NCBI RefSeq assembly: GCF_030812215.1
Contig: NZ_JAUSSG010000001.1
Coordinates: 1,236,859-1,300,858 of the forward strand
DNA length: 64,000 nucleotides
Reading direction: 5' to 3'
From: Variovorax boronicumulans
GTDB taxonomy: Bacteria > Pseudomonadota > Gammaproteobacteria > Burkholderiales > Burkholderiaceae_C
The translations under genes and the position numbers were made by a program. The notes beneath the pieces were generated by a model, which was not told the DNA's origin, made no database searches, and was given only the letters and a program-made list of their open reading frames with translations. This document shows positions 8,514 to 19,061 of the stretch, one piece after another (position 1 is the stretch's first letter; each line of letters begins with the position of its first letter).

Positions 8514-9110
8514 TCAATCGGTCAGGCGAAGGAAGGTTTCCCGGTAATGGGCGAGCTCCTCGATGGACTCGTGCACATCGGCCAGTGCGGTGTGGGCCTG
8601 CTGTTTCTTGAAGGCGCTGTAGGCCGAGGGCTTCCAGCGCTTGGCCAGTTCCTTGAGGGTGCTGACGTCGAGGTTGCGATAGTGAAAGTACGCCTCCAGC
8701 TTGGGCATGAACTTGACCAGGAATCGCCGGTCTTGCCCAATGGTGTTGCCGCACATCGGCGAGCCGCTGCGGGGAATGTATTTGGCAATGAATTCCAGCA
8801 GTTGCTGTTCGGCCGCAGCCTCGTCCAGCGTGGAAGCCTTGACCTTGTCGATCAGGCCGCTGCGACCGTGGGTGCCCTTGTTCCAGGCGTCCATGGCGTC
8901 GAGCACGGCGTCGCTCTGGTGAATGACGAGCACGGGGCCGTCGATGCGAGGCGTGAGGTCGGGGCCGGTGACGACCACGGCGATCTCGAGCAAACGCTCT
9001 TTCTCTGGGTCGAGGCCGCTCATCTCGCAGTCCAGCCAGACCAGGTTCTGGTCGCTTTTCTTCAGGGTGGGCAGGGCTGCGGGGGGCGTCTGGTCAAGGG
9101 ATTCGGGCAT
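8514..9110 (-). CDS. orn: Oligoribonuclease
   Basis: 3'-5' exoribonuclease of the DEDDh family that degrades 2-5 nt RNAs and pGpG, the last step of mRNA turnover and of c-di-GMP breakdown. 198 aa from ATG 9110. Visible motifs: [11 protein letters not shown] (first Asp and Glu, near residue 30), [13 protein letters not shown] (second Asp), [10 protein letters not shown] near the end (catalytic His and last Asp). An upstream in-frame TTG at 9128 would add six residues; ATG is preferred although no clear ribosome site precedes either. Divergent from the M48 protease gene. Confidence 0.95.
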   Translation of the reverse strand: MPESLDQTPPAALPTLKKSDQNLVWLDCEMSGLDPEKERLLEIAVVVTGPDLTPRIDGPVLVIHQSDAVLDAMDAWNKGTHGRSGLIDKVKASTLDEAAAEQQLLEFIAKYIPRSGSPMCGNTIGQDRRFLVKFMPKLEAYFHYRNLDVSTLKELAKRWKPSAYSAFKKQQAHTALADVHESIEELAHYRETFLRLTD

Positions 9111-9169
9111 CGGAGGATTGTCGCCCAAGGCCTGCGCCCCGATTTACCGGGGACTAAACTCGCCGCTCC

Positions 9170-10435
9170 ATGTCCTATTCGCTCATCTTCACCATCGCCT
9201 TCGCGGCCGCGCTTGTTGCAGGCCTCGTCGTGAAGTTCTGGCTCGCTTCCAGGCAAGTGCGCCATGTCGCACAGCACCGCAGCGCCGTGCCGGAAGCTTT
9301 CGCGCAGACCATCACGCTTGCAGCCCACCAGAAGGCAGCCGACTACACGATCGCCAAGGCTCGCTTCGGCCTGGTCGAGATGGCCTGGAGCGCGGCACTG
9401 CTGCTCGGCTGGACATTGCTCGGCGGGCTCGACTTGCTGAACAAGCTGCTGCTGGTGGGACTCGGCGGCGGCATGGTGCAGCAATTAATACTGCTGGCCG
9501 CCTTCGCGGCCATCGGCGGCCTGCTCGAATTGCCGTTCACGCTCTGGCAGACCTTCAGGCTCGAAGAGCGCTTTGGCTTCAACAAGATGACCTTCAAGCT
9601 CTGGCTGGCTGACACCGTCAAGTCGACACTGCTCGGCGCGCTGATCGGCCTGCCGATCGCGGCGTTGATCCTCTGGCTCATGGGCGCGGCCGGCACGCTC
9701 TGGTGGCTCTGGGCCTGGGCCGCGTGGATGGGGTTCAACCTGCTCCTGATGCTGATCTACCCGACCTTCATCGCCCCGCTGTTCAACAAGTTCAAGCCGC
9801 TGGACGACCCCACGCTGAAGGCGCGCGTCACGGCGCTGATGAAGCGCTGCGGCTTCGCAGCCAAGGGCCTGTTCGTGATGGATGGCAGCACCCGCAGCGC
9901 CCATGCGAATGCGTACTTCACCGGCTTCGGCGCAAGCAAGCGCGTGGTGTTCTACGACACGCTGCTGCGCCAGTTGAATGCCGGCGAAGTGGAGGCCGTG
10001 CTCGCGCACGAACTCGGCCACTTCAAGCACCGTCACATCGTGAAGCGACTCATCGCGATGTTCGCGCTCAGCCTCGCTGGCTTCGCCCTGCTGGGCTGGG
10101 TCTCGACCCAGGTCTGGTTCTATACCGGGCTGGGCGTGCAGCCGAATATGTTGCCGACCGCGCCCAACAGCGCTCTGGCCCTGCTGCTGTTCATGCTCGC
10201 GGTCCCGGTGTTCGGCTTCTTCGTGGCGCCGTTGCCGGCGCGCCTCTCGCGCAAGCACGAGTTCGAGGCCGATGCCTACGCCGTCGCGCAGACCAGCGGC
10301 GCCGACCTCTCCGCCGCCCTGCTCAAGCTCTACCAGGACAATGCATCGACGCTCACGCCCGATCCGGTGTTCGTCAAGTTCTATTACTCCCATCCACCCG
10401 CGTCCGAACGCCTTGCGCGCATGACCGCGGCCTGA
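9170..10435 (+). CDS. M48 family (Ste24/CAAX protease 1-like) zinc metallopeptidase, membrane protein
   Basis: 421 aa integral inner-membrane protease. Several hydrophobic helices span residues 3-25, 65-125 and 145-200, followed by the zinc-binding HELGH at residues 280-284 and the distal ligand segment EFEAD near 364-368. Further helices flank the active site. The N-terminal Peptidase_M48_N-type region makes it Ste24-like rather than HtpX-like (about 290 aa). Bacterial substrates are not established; quality control of membrane proteins is likely. Followed by phhB and rsgA on the same strand, an order common in Burkholderiales. Confidence 0.9.
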   Translation: MSYSLIFTIAFAAALVAGLVVKFWLASRQVRHVAQHRSAVPEAFAQTITLAAHQKAADYTIAKARFGLVEMAWSAALLLGWTLLGGLDLLNKLLLVGLGGGMVQQLILLAAFAAIGGLLELPFTLWQTFRLEERFGFNKMTFKLWLADTVKSTLLGALIGLPIAALILWLMGAAGTLWWLWAWAAWMGFNLLLMLIYPTFIAPLFNKFKPLDDPTLKARVTALMKRCGFAAKGLFVMDGSTRSAHANAYFTGFGASKRVVFYDTLLRQLNAGEVEAVLAHELGHFKHRHIVKRLIAMFALSLAGFALLGWVSTQVWFYTGLGVQPNMLPTAPNSALALLLFMLAVPVFGFFVAPLPARLSRKHEFEADAYAVAQTSGADLSAALLKLYQDNASTLTPDPVFVKFYYSHPPASERLARMTAA

Positions 10436-10470
10436 GTGACCATCGATCCATTTTTTCTGCGAAGCCCCTC

Positions 10471-10821
10471 ATGAGCAGCATGTTCCAACCCAAGGACTGG
10501 AAGAACCTTCCTCCCCGCAAGGCACTGACCGCCACCGAGATCGTGGCCGGCCTCGCCAAGCTCGACGGCTGGAAGCTCACCGGCGACGGCGCCGATGTCG
10601 CCATCGAAAAGACCTTCACCTTCGCCAACTACTTCGAGACCATCGCCTTCGTGAACGCGCTGGCGCTCGTGGCGCACACACAGGACCACCATCCCGACCT
10701 GTCGGTGCACTACAACCGCTGCGTGGTGCGCTTCAACACGCACGACGTGAAGGGCCTGTCGGTCACCGATTTCGAGTGCGCGCGGCAGGCCGACGCGCTG
10801 GTTGCGAGTCCCGCCGCGTGA
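10471..10821 (+). CDS. phhB: 4a-hydroxytetrahydrobiopterin (pterin-4a-carbinolamine) dehydratase
   Basis: 116 aa from ATG 10471 (a second ATG at 10480 is possible). Dehydrates 4a-hydroxytetrahydrobiopterin, recycling the cofactor of phenylalanine hydroxylase. The active-site block HTQDHHPDLSVHYN carries the conserved paired His and Asp. No phenylalanine hydroxylase gene is in the window, so here it may act as a general pterin carbinolamine dehydratase. The longer open frame from 9703 is only upstream read-through. It lies 35 bases after the M48 protease gene and 12 before rsgA, suggesting cotranscription. Confidence 0.93.
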   Translation: MSSMFQPKDWKNLPPRKALTATEIVAGLAKLDGWKLTGDGADVAIEKTFTFANYFETIAFVNALALVAHTQDHHPDLSVHYNRCVVRFNTHDVKGLSVTDFECARQADALVASPAA

Positions 10822-10833
10822 GGAACCACGCCT

Positions 10834-11786
10834 GTGGCTAAGCCAGGCCGCGCCGCCTTCACCCCCGCTGCGCACAACTCAGGGAAGGCGCATCACGACG
10901 GCCTTGTCGTTGCCAGCCACGGGCGTCACTGCCTCGTCGAAACGCCCACAGGCGAGCGGCTGATCTGCCACCCGCGCGGCAAGAAAAGCCAGGCCGTGGT
11001 CGGCGACCGTGTGCGCTGGCAGGCCACCGAGGACGAAGGCACCATCGAAGAGGTGCTGCCGCGGCGCAACCTCTTCTACCGGCAGGACGAAATCCGCACC
11101 AAGTCGTTTGCGGCCAATCTCGACCACGTGCTGATCCTGATCGCGGCCGAACCGGAGTTTTCCGAGCATCAACTGGCGCGTGCGCTGATCGCAGCGGAGG
11201 CCGAGCGCATCACGCCGATCATCGCGCTCAACAAAAGCGACCTGGTCGAGCCCTTCGAGCGCGCCTGGGCCAAGCTTGCGCCTTATCGCCGCATGCACCA
11301 CGGCGTGCTGCCGTTATCGCTCAAGGCCTCGGGCGAGGCGGACTATGCATCGTTGATGAAGCTGCTGTCCGGCAAGTCCACCCTCGTGCTCGGCCCTTCC
11401 GGCTCGGGCAAGAGCACGCTGACCAACCTGCTGGTGCCGGGCGCGACCGTGCTGACTCAAGAGATCTCGCAGGCGCTGAATTCAGGCAAGCACACGACCA
11501 CCAGCACCACCTGGTACTGGATCGACGAAGCCCGCACCACCGGCCTGATCGACTCGCCAGGGTTCCAGGAATTCGGCCTCAACCACATCGAGCCGATGCA
11601 GCTCGCCGGGTTGATGTCCGACATCGCCGAGCACACGGGGGACTGCAAGTTCTACAACTGCACCCACCTGCACGAACCTGGCTGCGGTGTGATCTCGAAC
11701 GTCGAGACCCCAACGCACGCGGGCCCGATCAGCGCATCGCGCTACAGGATTTACGGCGAGCTCTTCGCCGAGTTGAGCCAGACGCG

Positions 11787-11793
<7 letters not shown>
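10834..11793 (+). CDS. rsgA: Small ribosomal subunit biogenesis GTPase RsgA
   Basis: 319 aa, GTG start preceded by GAGGAA. Circularly permuted GTPase that checks late 30S maturation. N-terminal OB fold, then G4 (NKSD), followed by G1 (GPSGSGKST) and G3 (DSPG), the permuted order that defines the family. A C-terminal zinc knuckle is visible as [14 protein letters not shown]. Its stop overlaps the stop region of convergent hisC by 7 bases, leaving no room for a terminator between them. Confidence 0.96.
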
Positions 11794-12875
<1,082 letters not shown>

Positions 12876-12885
12876 GCCGCGCCGC

Positions 12886-13887
12886 TCAGCCAAGCAGACG
12901 GGCGAGCGTCAACAACGCCAGCAGCACCATCCACATCACGACCGAGCGCCAGACGAGGCCGACCACGCTGCGCAGGTGCCCGGGCTCCGGCTCGCGCCCC
13001 GGCGTGCTGCCGCTGTCGGGCCTGCGGCCATCGATCACGGATTCACCGGCCTGCGCGCGCGGCAGCGGGTCGGTGACCGGAATGGGGCTCAGCGAGCCCC
13101 CACCCAACCGCACATTGACCGCGCCGGAGGTGGCCGCGAGGATCACGCCGTCGTTCTCGTTCGGAAAGCGCCGGGCGTCGTTGCGCCAGCAATCGATGGC
13201 TTCCTCGAAACTGCCGACCACCGCGAAGCCCAGCGCCGTGATGCGCGCGGGCAGCCAGTCGATACCGTGCCAGGCGCTCTCGGCGGCCTGCTGCACGGAG
13301 ACGCTCGACGGCTGCACCGCAGCGCCGTTCTTGTGGGCCCAGTAGCGAGCGACGAATTCGCTCATCCGGTAGAACACCGCGCCGGCCGGTCCGAGACCAA
13401 ACGCGGCGAGCACCGAGAACCACGCCAGCACGCCGAACACATGGCGATGCGCGGCGATCACCGAATGCTCGATCACATGGCGCACGATCTCGCTGCGCTT
13501 GAGTTCCGCGGCATCGACGCCCTGCCAATGCGCGAGCAGCGAGCGCGCGAGCGGCTCGTCACCCTCGTCGAGTGCATCGCGAATGTCCGTGAAGTGATGG
13601 CTGAACTGACGGAAGCCCAACGTGACGTAGAGCACCGCGATGCTCCAGAGCACCGCAAACGGCAGACCCAGCGTGAGCACCAGCAGCCAATGCACGCCGA
13701 GGGCCACGAGCGTGGGCACGAAGACAGCGAGCCCCCAGGCGATCCAACCGTGATGGGGTTTGCCCGCATCGAAGTTGCGGCTGGTCCAGCGGGTCCACGC
13801 GAGAACGGTACCGTACACGGGGTTGTGAGGGCCCAGCGGCCTCACTTGCTCGATCAGCAACGCGCACAGGATGGCAAAGAAGCTCAT
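12886..13887 (-). CDS. CobD/CbiB family membrane protein
   Basis: 333 aa protein related to adenosylcobinamide-phosphate synthase, the enzyme that attaches the aminopropanol arm in cobalamin synthesis. Hydrophobic segments lie near residues 45-90, 150-185 and at the extreme C-terminus (about 310-330). The mid-region [13 protein letters not shown] is in the family's conserved block. No other cobalamin gene is in view, and no cobalamin riboswitch is apparent upstream. It may instead be the divergent AmpE/CbiB-like form seen in betaproteobacteria, whose role is not settled. Likely cotranscribed with hisC downstream. Confidence 0.75.
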   Translation of the reverse strand: MSFFAILCALLIEQVRPLGPHNPVYGTVLAWTRWTSRNFDAGKPHHGWIAWGLAVFVPTLVALGVHWLLVLTLGLPFAVLWSIAVLYVTLGFRQFSHHFTDIRDALDEGDEPLARSLLAHWQGVDAAELKRSEIVRHVIEHSVIAAHRHVFGVLAWFSVLAAFGLGPAGAVFYRMSEFVARYWAHKNGAAVQPSSVSVQQAAESAWHGIDWLPARITALGFAVVGSFEEAIDCWRNDARRFPNENDGVILAATSGAVNVRLGGGSLSPIPVTDPLPRAQAGESVIDGRRPDSGSTPGREPEPGHLRSVVGLVWRSVVMWMVLLALLTLARLLG

Positions 13888-13928
13888 CCGTCGATGATAG
13901 CGAGAGAGCCCGCAGATTCAGCCGGGAT

Positions 13929-14669
13929 TCAGGCGCTCAGGAAACGGTAAAGATTGCGCAGCATGCCGGCGGTGGCGCCCCAGACGAAGCGTTCGTCGGC
14001 GCCATCCTGGTAGGGCATCGAATACCACTGCCGTTTCGTGCCGTCGGGTGCCGGCACGGTATGGTGGCGGTGGTTGGCCGGGTCCATCAGCCACGCGAGC
14101 GGCACTTCGAAGGCATCGGCGACTTCGTAGGGGTTGATGGCGAGTTCGAAGCCGGGCTGCACCAACGCAACCACCGGCGTCACGATGAAGGACGTAATCG
14201 TCGTGTAGGTCGGCAGGTTGCCCAGCACCTCGATGTATTGCGCCGAGAGGCCGACCTCTTCCCAGGCCTCGCGCAACGCGGCGGCTGCGACGTTCGCGTC
14301 TTCAGGATCAACGCGGCCGCCAGGGAAAGCGACCTGACCCGAATGGGTCGAGAGGTGCGCGGTGCGCTCGGTCAGCAGCACGGTCGCCCCTTGCGGGCGC
14401 TGCACGATCGGCACGAGCACGGCAGCCTGCGCAGGTACGCGCTCGGTCATTCGCGGCTCGCGGCGCAGCTCGGGCGTCCAGACCGGCGGCGTTTCGAAAC
14501 GCGCGCGCAGGGCCTGCGCCCTCAGTTGCGCGACCGGCACTGCCGGCAGCCCATCGTTCCTCACCGTGAAAGGCGCCTTGCGTGGATCGAACGGCGGCAG
14601 CGTGGACGGTGCCACGGCGTTGACGGGTTCGAGGGAGGCGTCCTGCGGAGATGTGGATGAGGTGGTCAA
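13929..14669 (-). CDS. CoA pyrophosphatase-type NUDIX hydrolase
   Basis: 246 aa if translation begins at the TTG at 14669; a GTG closer to the FDPRKAP segment is also possible. The ATG further upstream at 14777 falls inside the rplS terminator and is rejected. Hydrolyses CoA or acyl-CoA to phosphopantetheine and 3',5'-ADP. The signature preceding the NUDIX box is clear (LLTERTAHLSTHSGQVAFPGG) and the box itself ends in REAWEEVGL, with the metal-binding glutamates. A proline-rich N-terminal arm of about 60 residues is usual in this order. Located 41 bases beyond the start of the CbiB-like gene on the same strand. Confidence 0.88.
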   Translation of the reverse strand: MTTSSTSPQDASLEPVNAVAPSTLPPFDPRKAPFTVRNDGLPAVPVAQLRAQALRARFETPPVWTPELRREPRMTERVPAQAAVLVPIVQRPQGATVLLTERTAHLSTHSGQVAFPGGRVDPEDANVAAAALREAWEEVGLSAQYIEVLGNLPTYTTITSFIVTPVVALVQPGFELAINPYEVADAFEVPLAWLMDPANHRHHTVPAPDGTKRQWYSMPYQDGADERFVWGATAGMLRNLYRFLSA

Positions 14670-14744
14670 GAGATGAAAGGTACCGAAGCCGGGAGGAGAA
14701 GTAGAGCGGAAAAACGAAAAGTTGTCTTCGAGTGGAGCAACAAC

Positions 14745-14775
14745 GCAAAAAGCCGCCAGAACGGCGGCTTTTTGC
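14745..14775 (-). terminator. Rho-independent terminator of the rpsP-rimM-trmD-rplS operon
   Basis: Perfect 13-base-pair stem (14745-14757 with 14763-14775) including five A/T pairs that give a T-run on the minus strand, loop of five bases. It begins 17 bases after the rplS stop. Confidence 0.92.
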
Positions 14776-14791
14776 AATGCAGGAAAACGGC

Positions 14792-15175
14792 TTACTTCGC
14801 GGCCGATGCTGCTTGCGACTTGCCCGGCAGCTTTTCCTTGATACGCGCCGAACGGCCGCTGCGATCGCGCAGGTAGTACAGCTTGGCGCGACGCACATCG
14901 CCACGACGCTTGACTTCGATGCCGGCGATCAGCGGGCTGTAGGTCTGGAACGTACGTTCCACGCCTTCGCCGCTGGAAATCTTGCGCACGGTGAAGCCGC
15001 TGTTGAGGCCGCGATTGCGCTTGGCGATCACGACGCCTTCGTAGGCCTGCACGCGCTTGCGGGTGCCTTCGACGACGCTCACGCTGACGATGACTGTGTC
15101 ACCAGGCATGAAATCGGGGATCTTCTTGCCGAGGCGGGCGATTTCTTCCTGCTCGAGGGTTTCGATGAGGTTCAT
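14792..15175 (-). CDS. rplS: 50S ribosomal protein L19
   Basis: 127 aa, normal length. Located at the 30S-50S interface. Conserved segments [36 protein letters not shown] and [20 protein letters not shown] are all present. Last gene of the rpsP operon, followed directly by a strong terminator and separated from trmD by 112 bases that may hold an internal promoter. Confidence 0.98.
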   Translation of the reverse strand: MNLIETLEQEEIARLGKKIPDFMPGDTVIVSVSVVEGTRKRVQAYEGVVIAKRNRGLNSGFTVRKISSGEGVERTFQTYSPLIAGIEVKRRGDVRRAKLYYLRDRSGRSARIKEKLPGKSQAASAAK

Positions 15176-15286
15176 GATTTCCTGATATTCGATCGTGTCG
15201 GGCTACACAAAAGGCGCCGTTGGTATCTGCCACCGCAAGGGGACAAAAGGCCAGGCGCGGCCGGACAGAGGATCGGGGAGCCCGAG

Positions 15287-15308
15287 ATTATAGCTTTTTT
15301 TTCAGCAC
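15287..15308 (-). promoter_or_regulatory. Possible internal promoter upstream of rplS, overlapping the trmD stop codon
   Basis: Minus-strand TATAAT (15287-15292) shares bases with the TAA stop of trmD. GAGACA lies 16 bases upstream (about 15309-15314), separated by an A-rich tract encoding the last lysines. It would allow L19 to be made independently of the rest of the operon. Suggestive only. Confidence 0.3.
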
Positions 15309-16034
15309 TGTCTCGTCGGTCTTGTCCAGGCGGCCGGCGGCACGGGCGGCGTCGATGAGATCGGGGCGCCGGGCGGCCGTCATGGCCAGCCGCTGGTCGC
15401 GCCGCCAGCGTTCGATCTGCGCATGGTGGCCCGAAAGCAACGGCGCCGGAACGCCCTGCCCGTTCCACTGCTCGGGCCGGGTGTAGTGCGGGCAATCGAG
15501 CAGGCCGTCGAGGGCGGGGTTGAAGCTGTCCTGCACATGGCTGGCCTCGTCGCCGAGCACGCCGGGCTGCAGGCGGGCCACGGCGTCGAGCAGCGCCATG
15601 GCAGCGATCTCACCGCCGGAGAGGACAAAGTCACCAAGGCTGATCTGATGAGTGATGCGTGCATCAATGAAACGCTGGTCGATGCCTTCGTAGCGACCGC
15701 AGACCAGCACCGCGCCCTCGCTGGCTGACCACTTTTCAACCGCCTCGTGGCGCAGCGCCTCGCCGATGGGCGAAAACAGCACGACCGGCGCATCCGCCCC
15801 GCGCGCAGCCAGCGCCGCATCGAGACAGGCCGCCAGCGGCTCGGCCATCATCACCATGCCAGGGCCGCCCCCGAAGGGCCGGTCGTCCACGCGCTTGTAG
15901 TTGCCCTGGGCAAAATCCCGCGGATTCCAGAGCACGACTTCGACCTGCTTCGACTCGTAGGCGCGACGCGTCACACCGCAGGCCAAGAAAGGCGCGAACA
16001 GTTCAGGAAAAAGCGTGAGGACGTCGAAGCGCAT
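15288..16034 (-). CDS. trmD: tRNA (guanine-N1-)-methyltransferase
   Basis: 248 aa SPOUT-class enzyme that methylates G37 of tRNAs reading CNN and related codons, preventing frameshifting. The trefoil-knot SAM site is visible: [13 protein letters not shown] near residues 51-63, [11 protein letters not shown] near 110, and [12 protein letters not shown] near 133. The C-terminal domain is present, ending in a Lys run. It lies 16 bases from rimM in the standard rpsP-rimM-trmD-rplS order. Confidence 0.97.
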   Translation of the reverse strand: MRFDVLTLFPELFAPFLACGVTRRAYESKQVEVVLWNPRDFAQGNYKRVDDRPFGGGPGMVMMAEPLAACLDAALAARGADAPVVLFSPIGEALRHEAVEKWSASEGAVLVCGRYEGIDQRFIDARITHQISLGDFVLSGGEIAAMALLDAVARLQPGVLGDEASHVQDSFNPALDGLLDCPHYTRPEQWNGQGVPAPLLSGHHAQIERWRRDQRLAMTAARRPDLIDAARAAGRLDKTDETVLKKKL

Positions 16035-16050
16035 GCGCGCGAGCCCCAGA

Positions 16051-16605
16051 TCAGAAATCAGGTTGCCAGTCGACCGTGATGAGACGGGCGGGCAGGTCGA
16101 CCTTGTCGACGAAGACCGAGACGAAAGGCACCATCCGCTCGACGGCCTTTCCGTCTTCTTCGGCAGCCAGCACCAGCGTGGTCTGCGGGCCGGTGGCGAG
16201 CAGTTCGCGCACGGTGCCGAGCGTCACGCCTTCGCGGTTGACGACCAACAAGCCGATCAGGTCGACCCAGTAGTACTCGTCGTCGCCGGCCGTCGGGAAG
16301 CTCGAGCGCGGCACGAACACACGCGCGCCGCGCAAGGCCTCGGCCGCATTGCGGTCGGGCACATCCTCGGACGAGGCGACGATGCAGTCGGAATGTTCTT
16401 TGGCTTCGCGGATCGCGAGCCGGAAAGCAGCGTTCGCCGAGGCTCCGGGAGCCTGCAGGAACCAGCGCTTGGAAGAAAAAAGCGCCTCGGGCTGGGCGCT
16501 GTGGGGCAGGACCTTGAACCAGCCCTTGATGCCCCATGCATCGGCGATGCGTCCTACCTCGATCGCATCCGCCGGCAATTCGGCGGCTTCGAGTGCGGGC
16601 AACAT
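16051..16605 (-). CDS. rimM: 16S rRNA processing / 30S maturation factor RimM
   Basis: 184 aa; binds ribosomal protein S19 and assists 30S head assembly. The N-terminal RimM domain opens with [16 protein letters not shown], and the PRC-barrel domain contains [13 protein letters not shown] and the [14 protein letters not shown] terminal strand. Located 16 bases from rpsP and 16 from trmD, so clearly cotranscribed. Confidence 0.96.
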   Translation of the reverse strand: MLPALEAAELPADAIEVGRIADAWGIKGWFKVLPHSAQPEALFSSKRWFLQAPGASANAAFRLAIREAKEHSDCIVASSEDVPDRNAAEALRGARVFVPRSSFPTAGDDEYYWVDLIGLLVVNREGVTLGTVRELLATGPQTTLVLAAEEDGKAVERMVPFVSVFVDKVDLPARLITVDWQPDF

Positions 16606-16621
16606 CGCCGTGCGGGACGGC

Positions 16622-16885
16622 TTAGGCTGCCGCCTTGGGGGCTGCGGCTGCAGCTTGCTTGATCAGGCGCAGGACCGTGGGCGAGGCTTGGGCGCCAACG
16701 CTCTTCCAGTAGGTCAGGCGATCCTGGGCAATGCGGATGCTTTCTTCGTTTTCCTTGGCGGTCGGGTTGTAGAAACCCAGGCGCTCGATGAAACGGCCAT
16801 CGCGGCGAACGCGCTTGTCCGACACGACGATGTTGAAGAACGGACGGCCTTTGGAGCCGCCGCGGGAGAGTCGAATGACGACCAT
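16622..16885 (-). CDS. rpsP: 30S ribosomal protein S16
   Basis: 87 aa with the canonical N-terminus [17 protein letters not shown] and the [10 protein letters not shown] motif. First gene of the four-gene translation operon. A clear promoter sits 121 bases upstream. The Ala-rich C-terminus is ordinary for this lineage. Confidence 0.98.
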   Translation of the reverse strand: MVVIRLSRGGSKGRPFFNIVVSDKRVRRDGRFIERLGFYNPTAKENEESIRIAQDRLTYWKSVGAQASPTVLRLIKQAAAAAPKAAA

Positions 16886-17005
16886 GATTTATCCTTGGGT
16901 GGTCAACGAGCCAGTTGGATGAGAAAGAGGCCCGCTCACAATGTTCTTCCAGCGTCGAGACACGCGACATGGCCACCCGGCCAGCGACACGCTGAAAAGC
17001 CTGCG

Positions 17006-17034
17006 ATTATAGCCCGCTACGCGTTTTCTCCGAA
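17006..17034 (-). promoter_or_regulatory. Sigma-70 type promoter of the rpsP operon
   Basis: Minus-strand TTCGGA (17029-17034), a 17-base spacer, and a perfect TATAAT (17006-17011). Points at rpsP at 16885. The same TTCGGA plus TATAAT pairing occurs at the rpsT promoter in this window. The remainder of 16886-17065 shows no gene. Confidence 0.75.
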
Positions 17035-17065
17035 TTTTCGGCCCCGCGCCGTCTCTTTTTCACCC

Positions 17066-17590
17066 ATGACCCTCTCCATCCGCCCCAGCCGCGACGAAGA
17101 CGTCGCGGCCATCACGGCCATCTACGCTCACCATGTGCTGCACGGCACGGGCACCTTCGAGACAGAGGCGCCCTCCGCCGCCGACATGGCTGCGCGCCGT
17201 GCCGACGTGCTCGGCAAGAACCTGCCCTACCTGGTCGCCGAGGAAGACGGCGAGGTGCTGGGCTTTGCCTACTGCAACTGGTTCAAGCCGCGCCCGGCCT
17301 ACCGTTTTTCGGCCGAGGACTCGATCTACATGGCCGAGTCAGCACGCGGCAAGGGTCTGGGTGCCAAGCTGCTGGCGGCGCTCTCGCACGCCGCGGAAGC
17401 CGTTGGCGTACGCAAGCTGATCGCTGTGATCGGCGACTCCGCCAACGCCGGCTCCGTCGGCGTCCATCGCGGCCAGGGCTTCACGCACGTGGGCGTGCTG
17501 AAGGACTGCGGCTGGAAGTTCGGCGAATGGCGCGACGTGGTCCTGATGGAAAAGGTGCTCGGCGAAGGCAGCACGACAAAACCCGAATGA
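17066..17590 (+). CDS. GNAT family N-acetyltransferase, phosphinothricin-acetyltransferase-like
   Basis: 174 aa from ATG 17066; the longer frame from 16349 is antisense to rimM and rpsP and is not real. Acetyl-CoA-dependent N-acetyltransferase. The FETEAPS segment, FAYCNWFKPRPAYRF and the acetyl-CoA loop ARGKGLGAKLLAAL match the Pat/Bar-like subgroup, whose chromosomal members usually acetylate methionine sulfoximine/sulfone or related amino acid analogues. Its stop overlaps the ATG of the TM2-domain gene (ATGA). Confidence 0.88.
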   Translation: MTLSIRPSRDEDVAAITAIYAHHVLHGTGTFETEAPSAADMAARRADVLGKNLPYLVAEEDGEVLGFAYCNWFKPRPAYRFSAEDSIYMAESARGKGLGAKLLAALSHAAEAVGVRKLIAVIGDSANAGSVGVHRGQGFTHVGVLKDCGWKFGEWRDVVLMEKVLGEGSTTKPE

Positions 17591-18033
17591 AAAACAAAAC
17601 TACCGCAGCCTGGCTCTCCTTCATCGGCGGCCCCCTGGGCCTGCACCGCTTCTACCTGCGCGGCATGGGCGATTTGCTGGGCTGGCTGCTGCCGATTCCA
17701 ACGGCGCTCGGCCTCTACGGCATCGAGCGCGTGCGCATGTACGGCGTGGACGACGGCCTGAGCTGGGCGCTGATTCCACTGCTGGGCTTCACCATCGCCG
17801 GCTGCGCACTGACCGCCATCGTCTATGGCCTGATGACGCCAGAGAAATGGAATGCCCGCTTCAACGCGAGCGCGCCGGCGGACGCCACGCCAGGCCAGAC
17901 GAACTGGTTCACCATTGGCGCGGTGGTGCTGTCACTCTTCTTCGGCAGCACGATCCTGATGGCCAGCATCGTGTTCAGCTTCCAGCGCTACTTCGAGCAT
18001 CAAATCGAAGAAGGCCGAAAGATCTCCCAGTAG
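17587..18033 (+). CDS. TM2-domain membrane protein of unknown function
   Basis: 148 aa. The N-terminal half fits the TM2 family: AAWLSFIGGPLGLHRFYLRG, with the G-x-H-R-F-Y-x-G core, then two helices around residues 28-48 and 58-80. A further helix lies near residues 112-135. The role of TM2 proteins in bacteria is unclear. Translationally coupled to the acetyltransferase by a 4-base overlap. It converges on the phosphate transporter gene with only 3 bases between stops. Confidence 0.75.
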   Translation: MKNKTTAAWLSFIGGPLGLHRFYLRGMGDLLGWLLPIPTALGLYGIERVRMYGVDDGLSWALIPLLGFTIAGCALTAIVYGLMTPEKWNARFNASAPADATPGQTNWFTIGAVVLSLFFGSTILMASIVFSFQRYFEHQIEEGRKISQ

Positions 18034-18036
18034 CCG

Positions 18037-19047
18037 TCAGAAGAGCTGCATGCTGAGCCAGTAGGCAATCGCAGCCACGAAGGCCGAGGCCGGGATCGTG
18101 AAGATCCAGGCCCACACGATGTTCCCCGCCACGCCCCAGCGCACCGCGCTTGCGCGCTGCGTGGAGCCCACGCCGACGATGGCGCCGGTGATGGTGTGGG
18201 TGGTCGACACCGGGATGCCCAGTGCCGTTGCCAGGAACAGCGTCAGCGCGCCGCCGGTCTCGGCGCAGAAGCCGCCCACGGGCTTGAGCTTGGTGATCTT
18301 CTGGCCCATCGTCTTCACGATGCGCCAGCCGCCGAACATGGTGCCCAGCGCGATCGCGGCATAGCAACTGATGATGACCCAGTTCGGCGGCGCCGCGTCG
18401 CCGGCCGAGGCGTAGCCAGTGGCGATCAGCAGCATCCAGATGATGCCGATGGTTTTTTGCGCGTCGTTGCCGCCGTGGCCCAGGCTGTAGGCACCGGCCG
18501 AAACCAGCTGCAGCCGCCGGAACCAGCGGTCCACCCGCGATGGCGTGGCGCGCCGGAAGCCCCAGGCCACCACGATCATCATCATCGAGCCCAGCAAGAA
18601 GCCCAGCAGCGGCGACACGAAGATGAACGCGACCGTCTTCCAGATGCCCGAGGCCACGAGGCCCGTCGTGCCGGTCTTGGCGATCACCGCGCCCACGATG
18701 CCGCCGATCAGCGCATGCGACGAGCTGCTGGGGATGCCGTAGTACCAGGTCACCAGGTTCCAGCTGATGGCGCCGATGAGCGCGCCGAACACCACGTGCA
18801 CATCGACCACGCCGGGCTGGGCGATGCCCTTGCCCACCGTGGCCGCCACGCTCAGATGGAAGATGAAGATCGCGATCAGGTTGAAGAACGCCGCGAACAC
18901 CACGGCCTGTCCGGGCTTGAGCACACCGGTGGAGACCACCGTCGCGATCGAATTGGCGGCGTCGTGAAACCCGTTCATGAAGTCGAACAGGATCGCCAGC
19001 GCGACCAGCACTATCACCACCCAGAGGGCGACCTGAACCGTTGCCAT
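18037..19047 (-). CDS. pit: Low-affinity inorganic phosphate transporter (PiT family)
   Basis: 336 aa inner-membrane symporter of metal-phosphate with protons (Pit) or a related cation. Two inverted PiT signatures are visible, GFHDAANSIAT near residue 26 and GHGGNDAQKTIG near residue 195, and about ten hydrophobic segments. Shorter than E. coli PitA (about 500) and typical for the DUF47-linked bacterial form. Located 14 bases downstream of the DUF47 gene, so cotranscribed with it. Confidence 0.93.
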   Translation of the reverse strand: MATVQVALWVVIVLVALAILFDFMNGFHDAANSIATVVSTGVLKPGQAVVFAAFFNLIAIFIFHLSVAATVGKGIAQPGVVDVHVVFGALIGAISWNLVTWYYGIPSSSSHALIGGIVGAVIAKTGTTGLVASGIWKTVAFIFVSPLLGFLLGSMMMIVVAWGFRRATPSRVDRWFRRLQLVSAGAYSLGHGGNDAQKTIGIIWMLLIATGYASAGDAAPPNWVIISCYAAIALGTMFGGWRIVKTMGQKITKLKPVGGFCAETGGALTLFLATALGIPVSTTHTITGAIVGVGSTQRASAVRWGVAGNIVWAWIFTIPASAFVAAIAYWLSMQLF

Positions 19048-19061
19048 CGGTTGCTACCCGC

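Noticed and set aside
13929..14777. ATG at 14777 as start of the NUDIX gene
   Set aside because: It lies within the rplS terminator hairpin, and the first 36 residues would be encoded by terminator and leader DNA.
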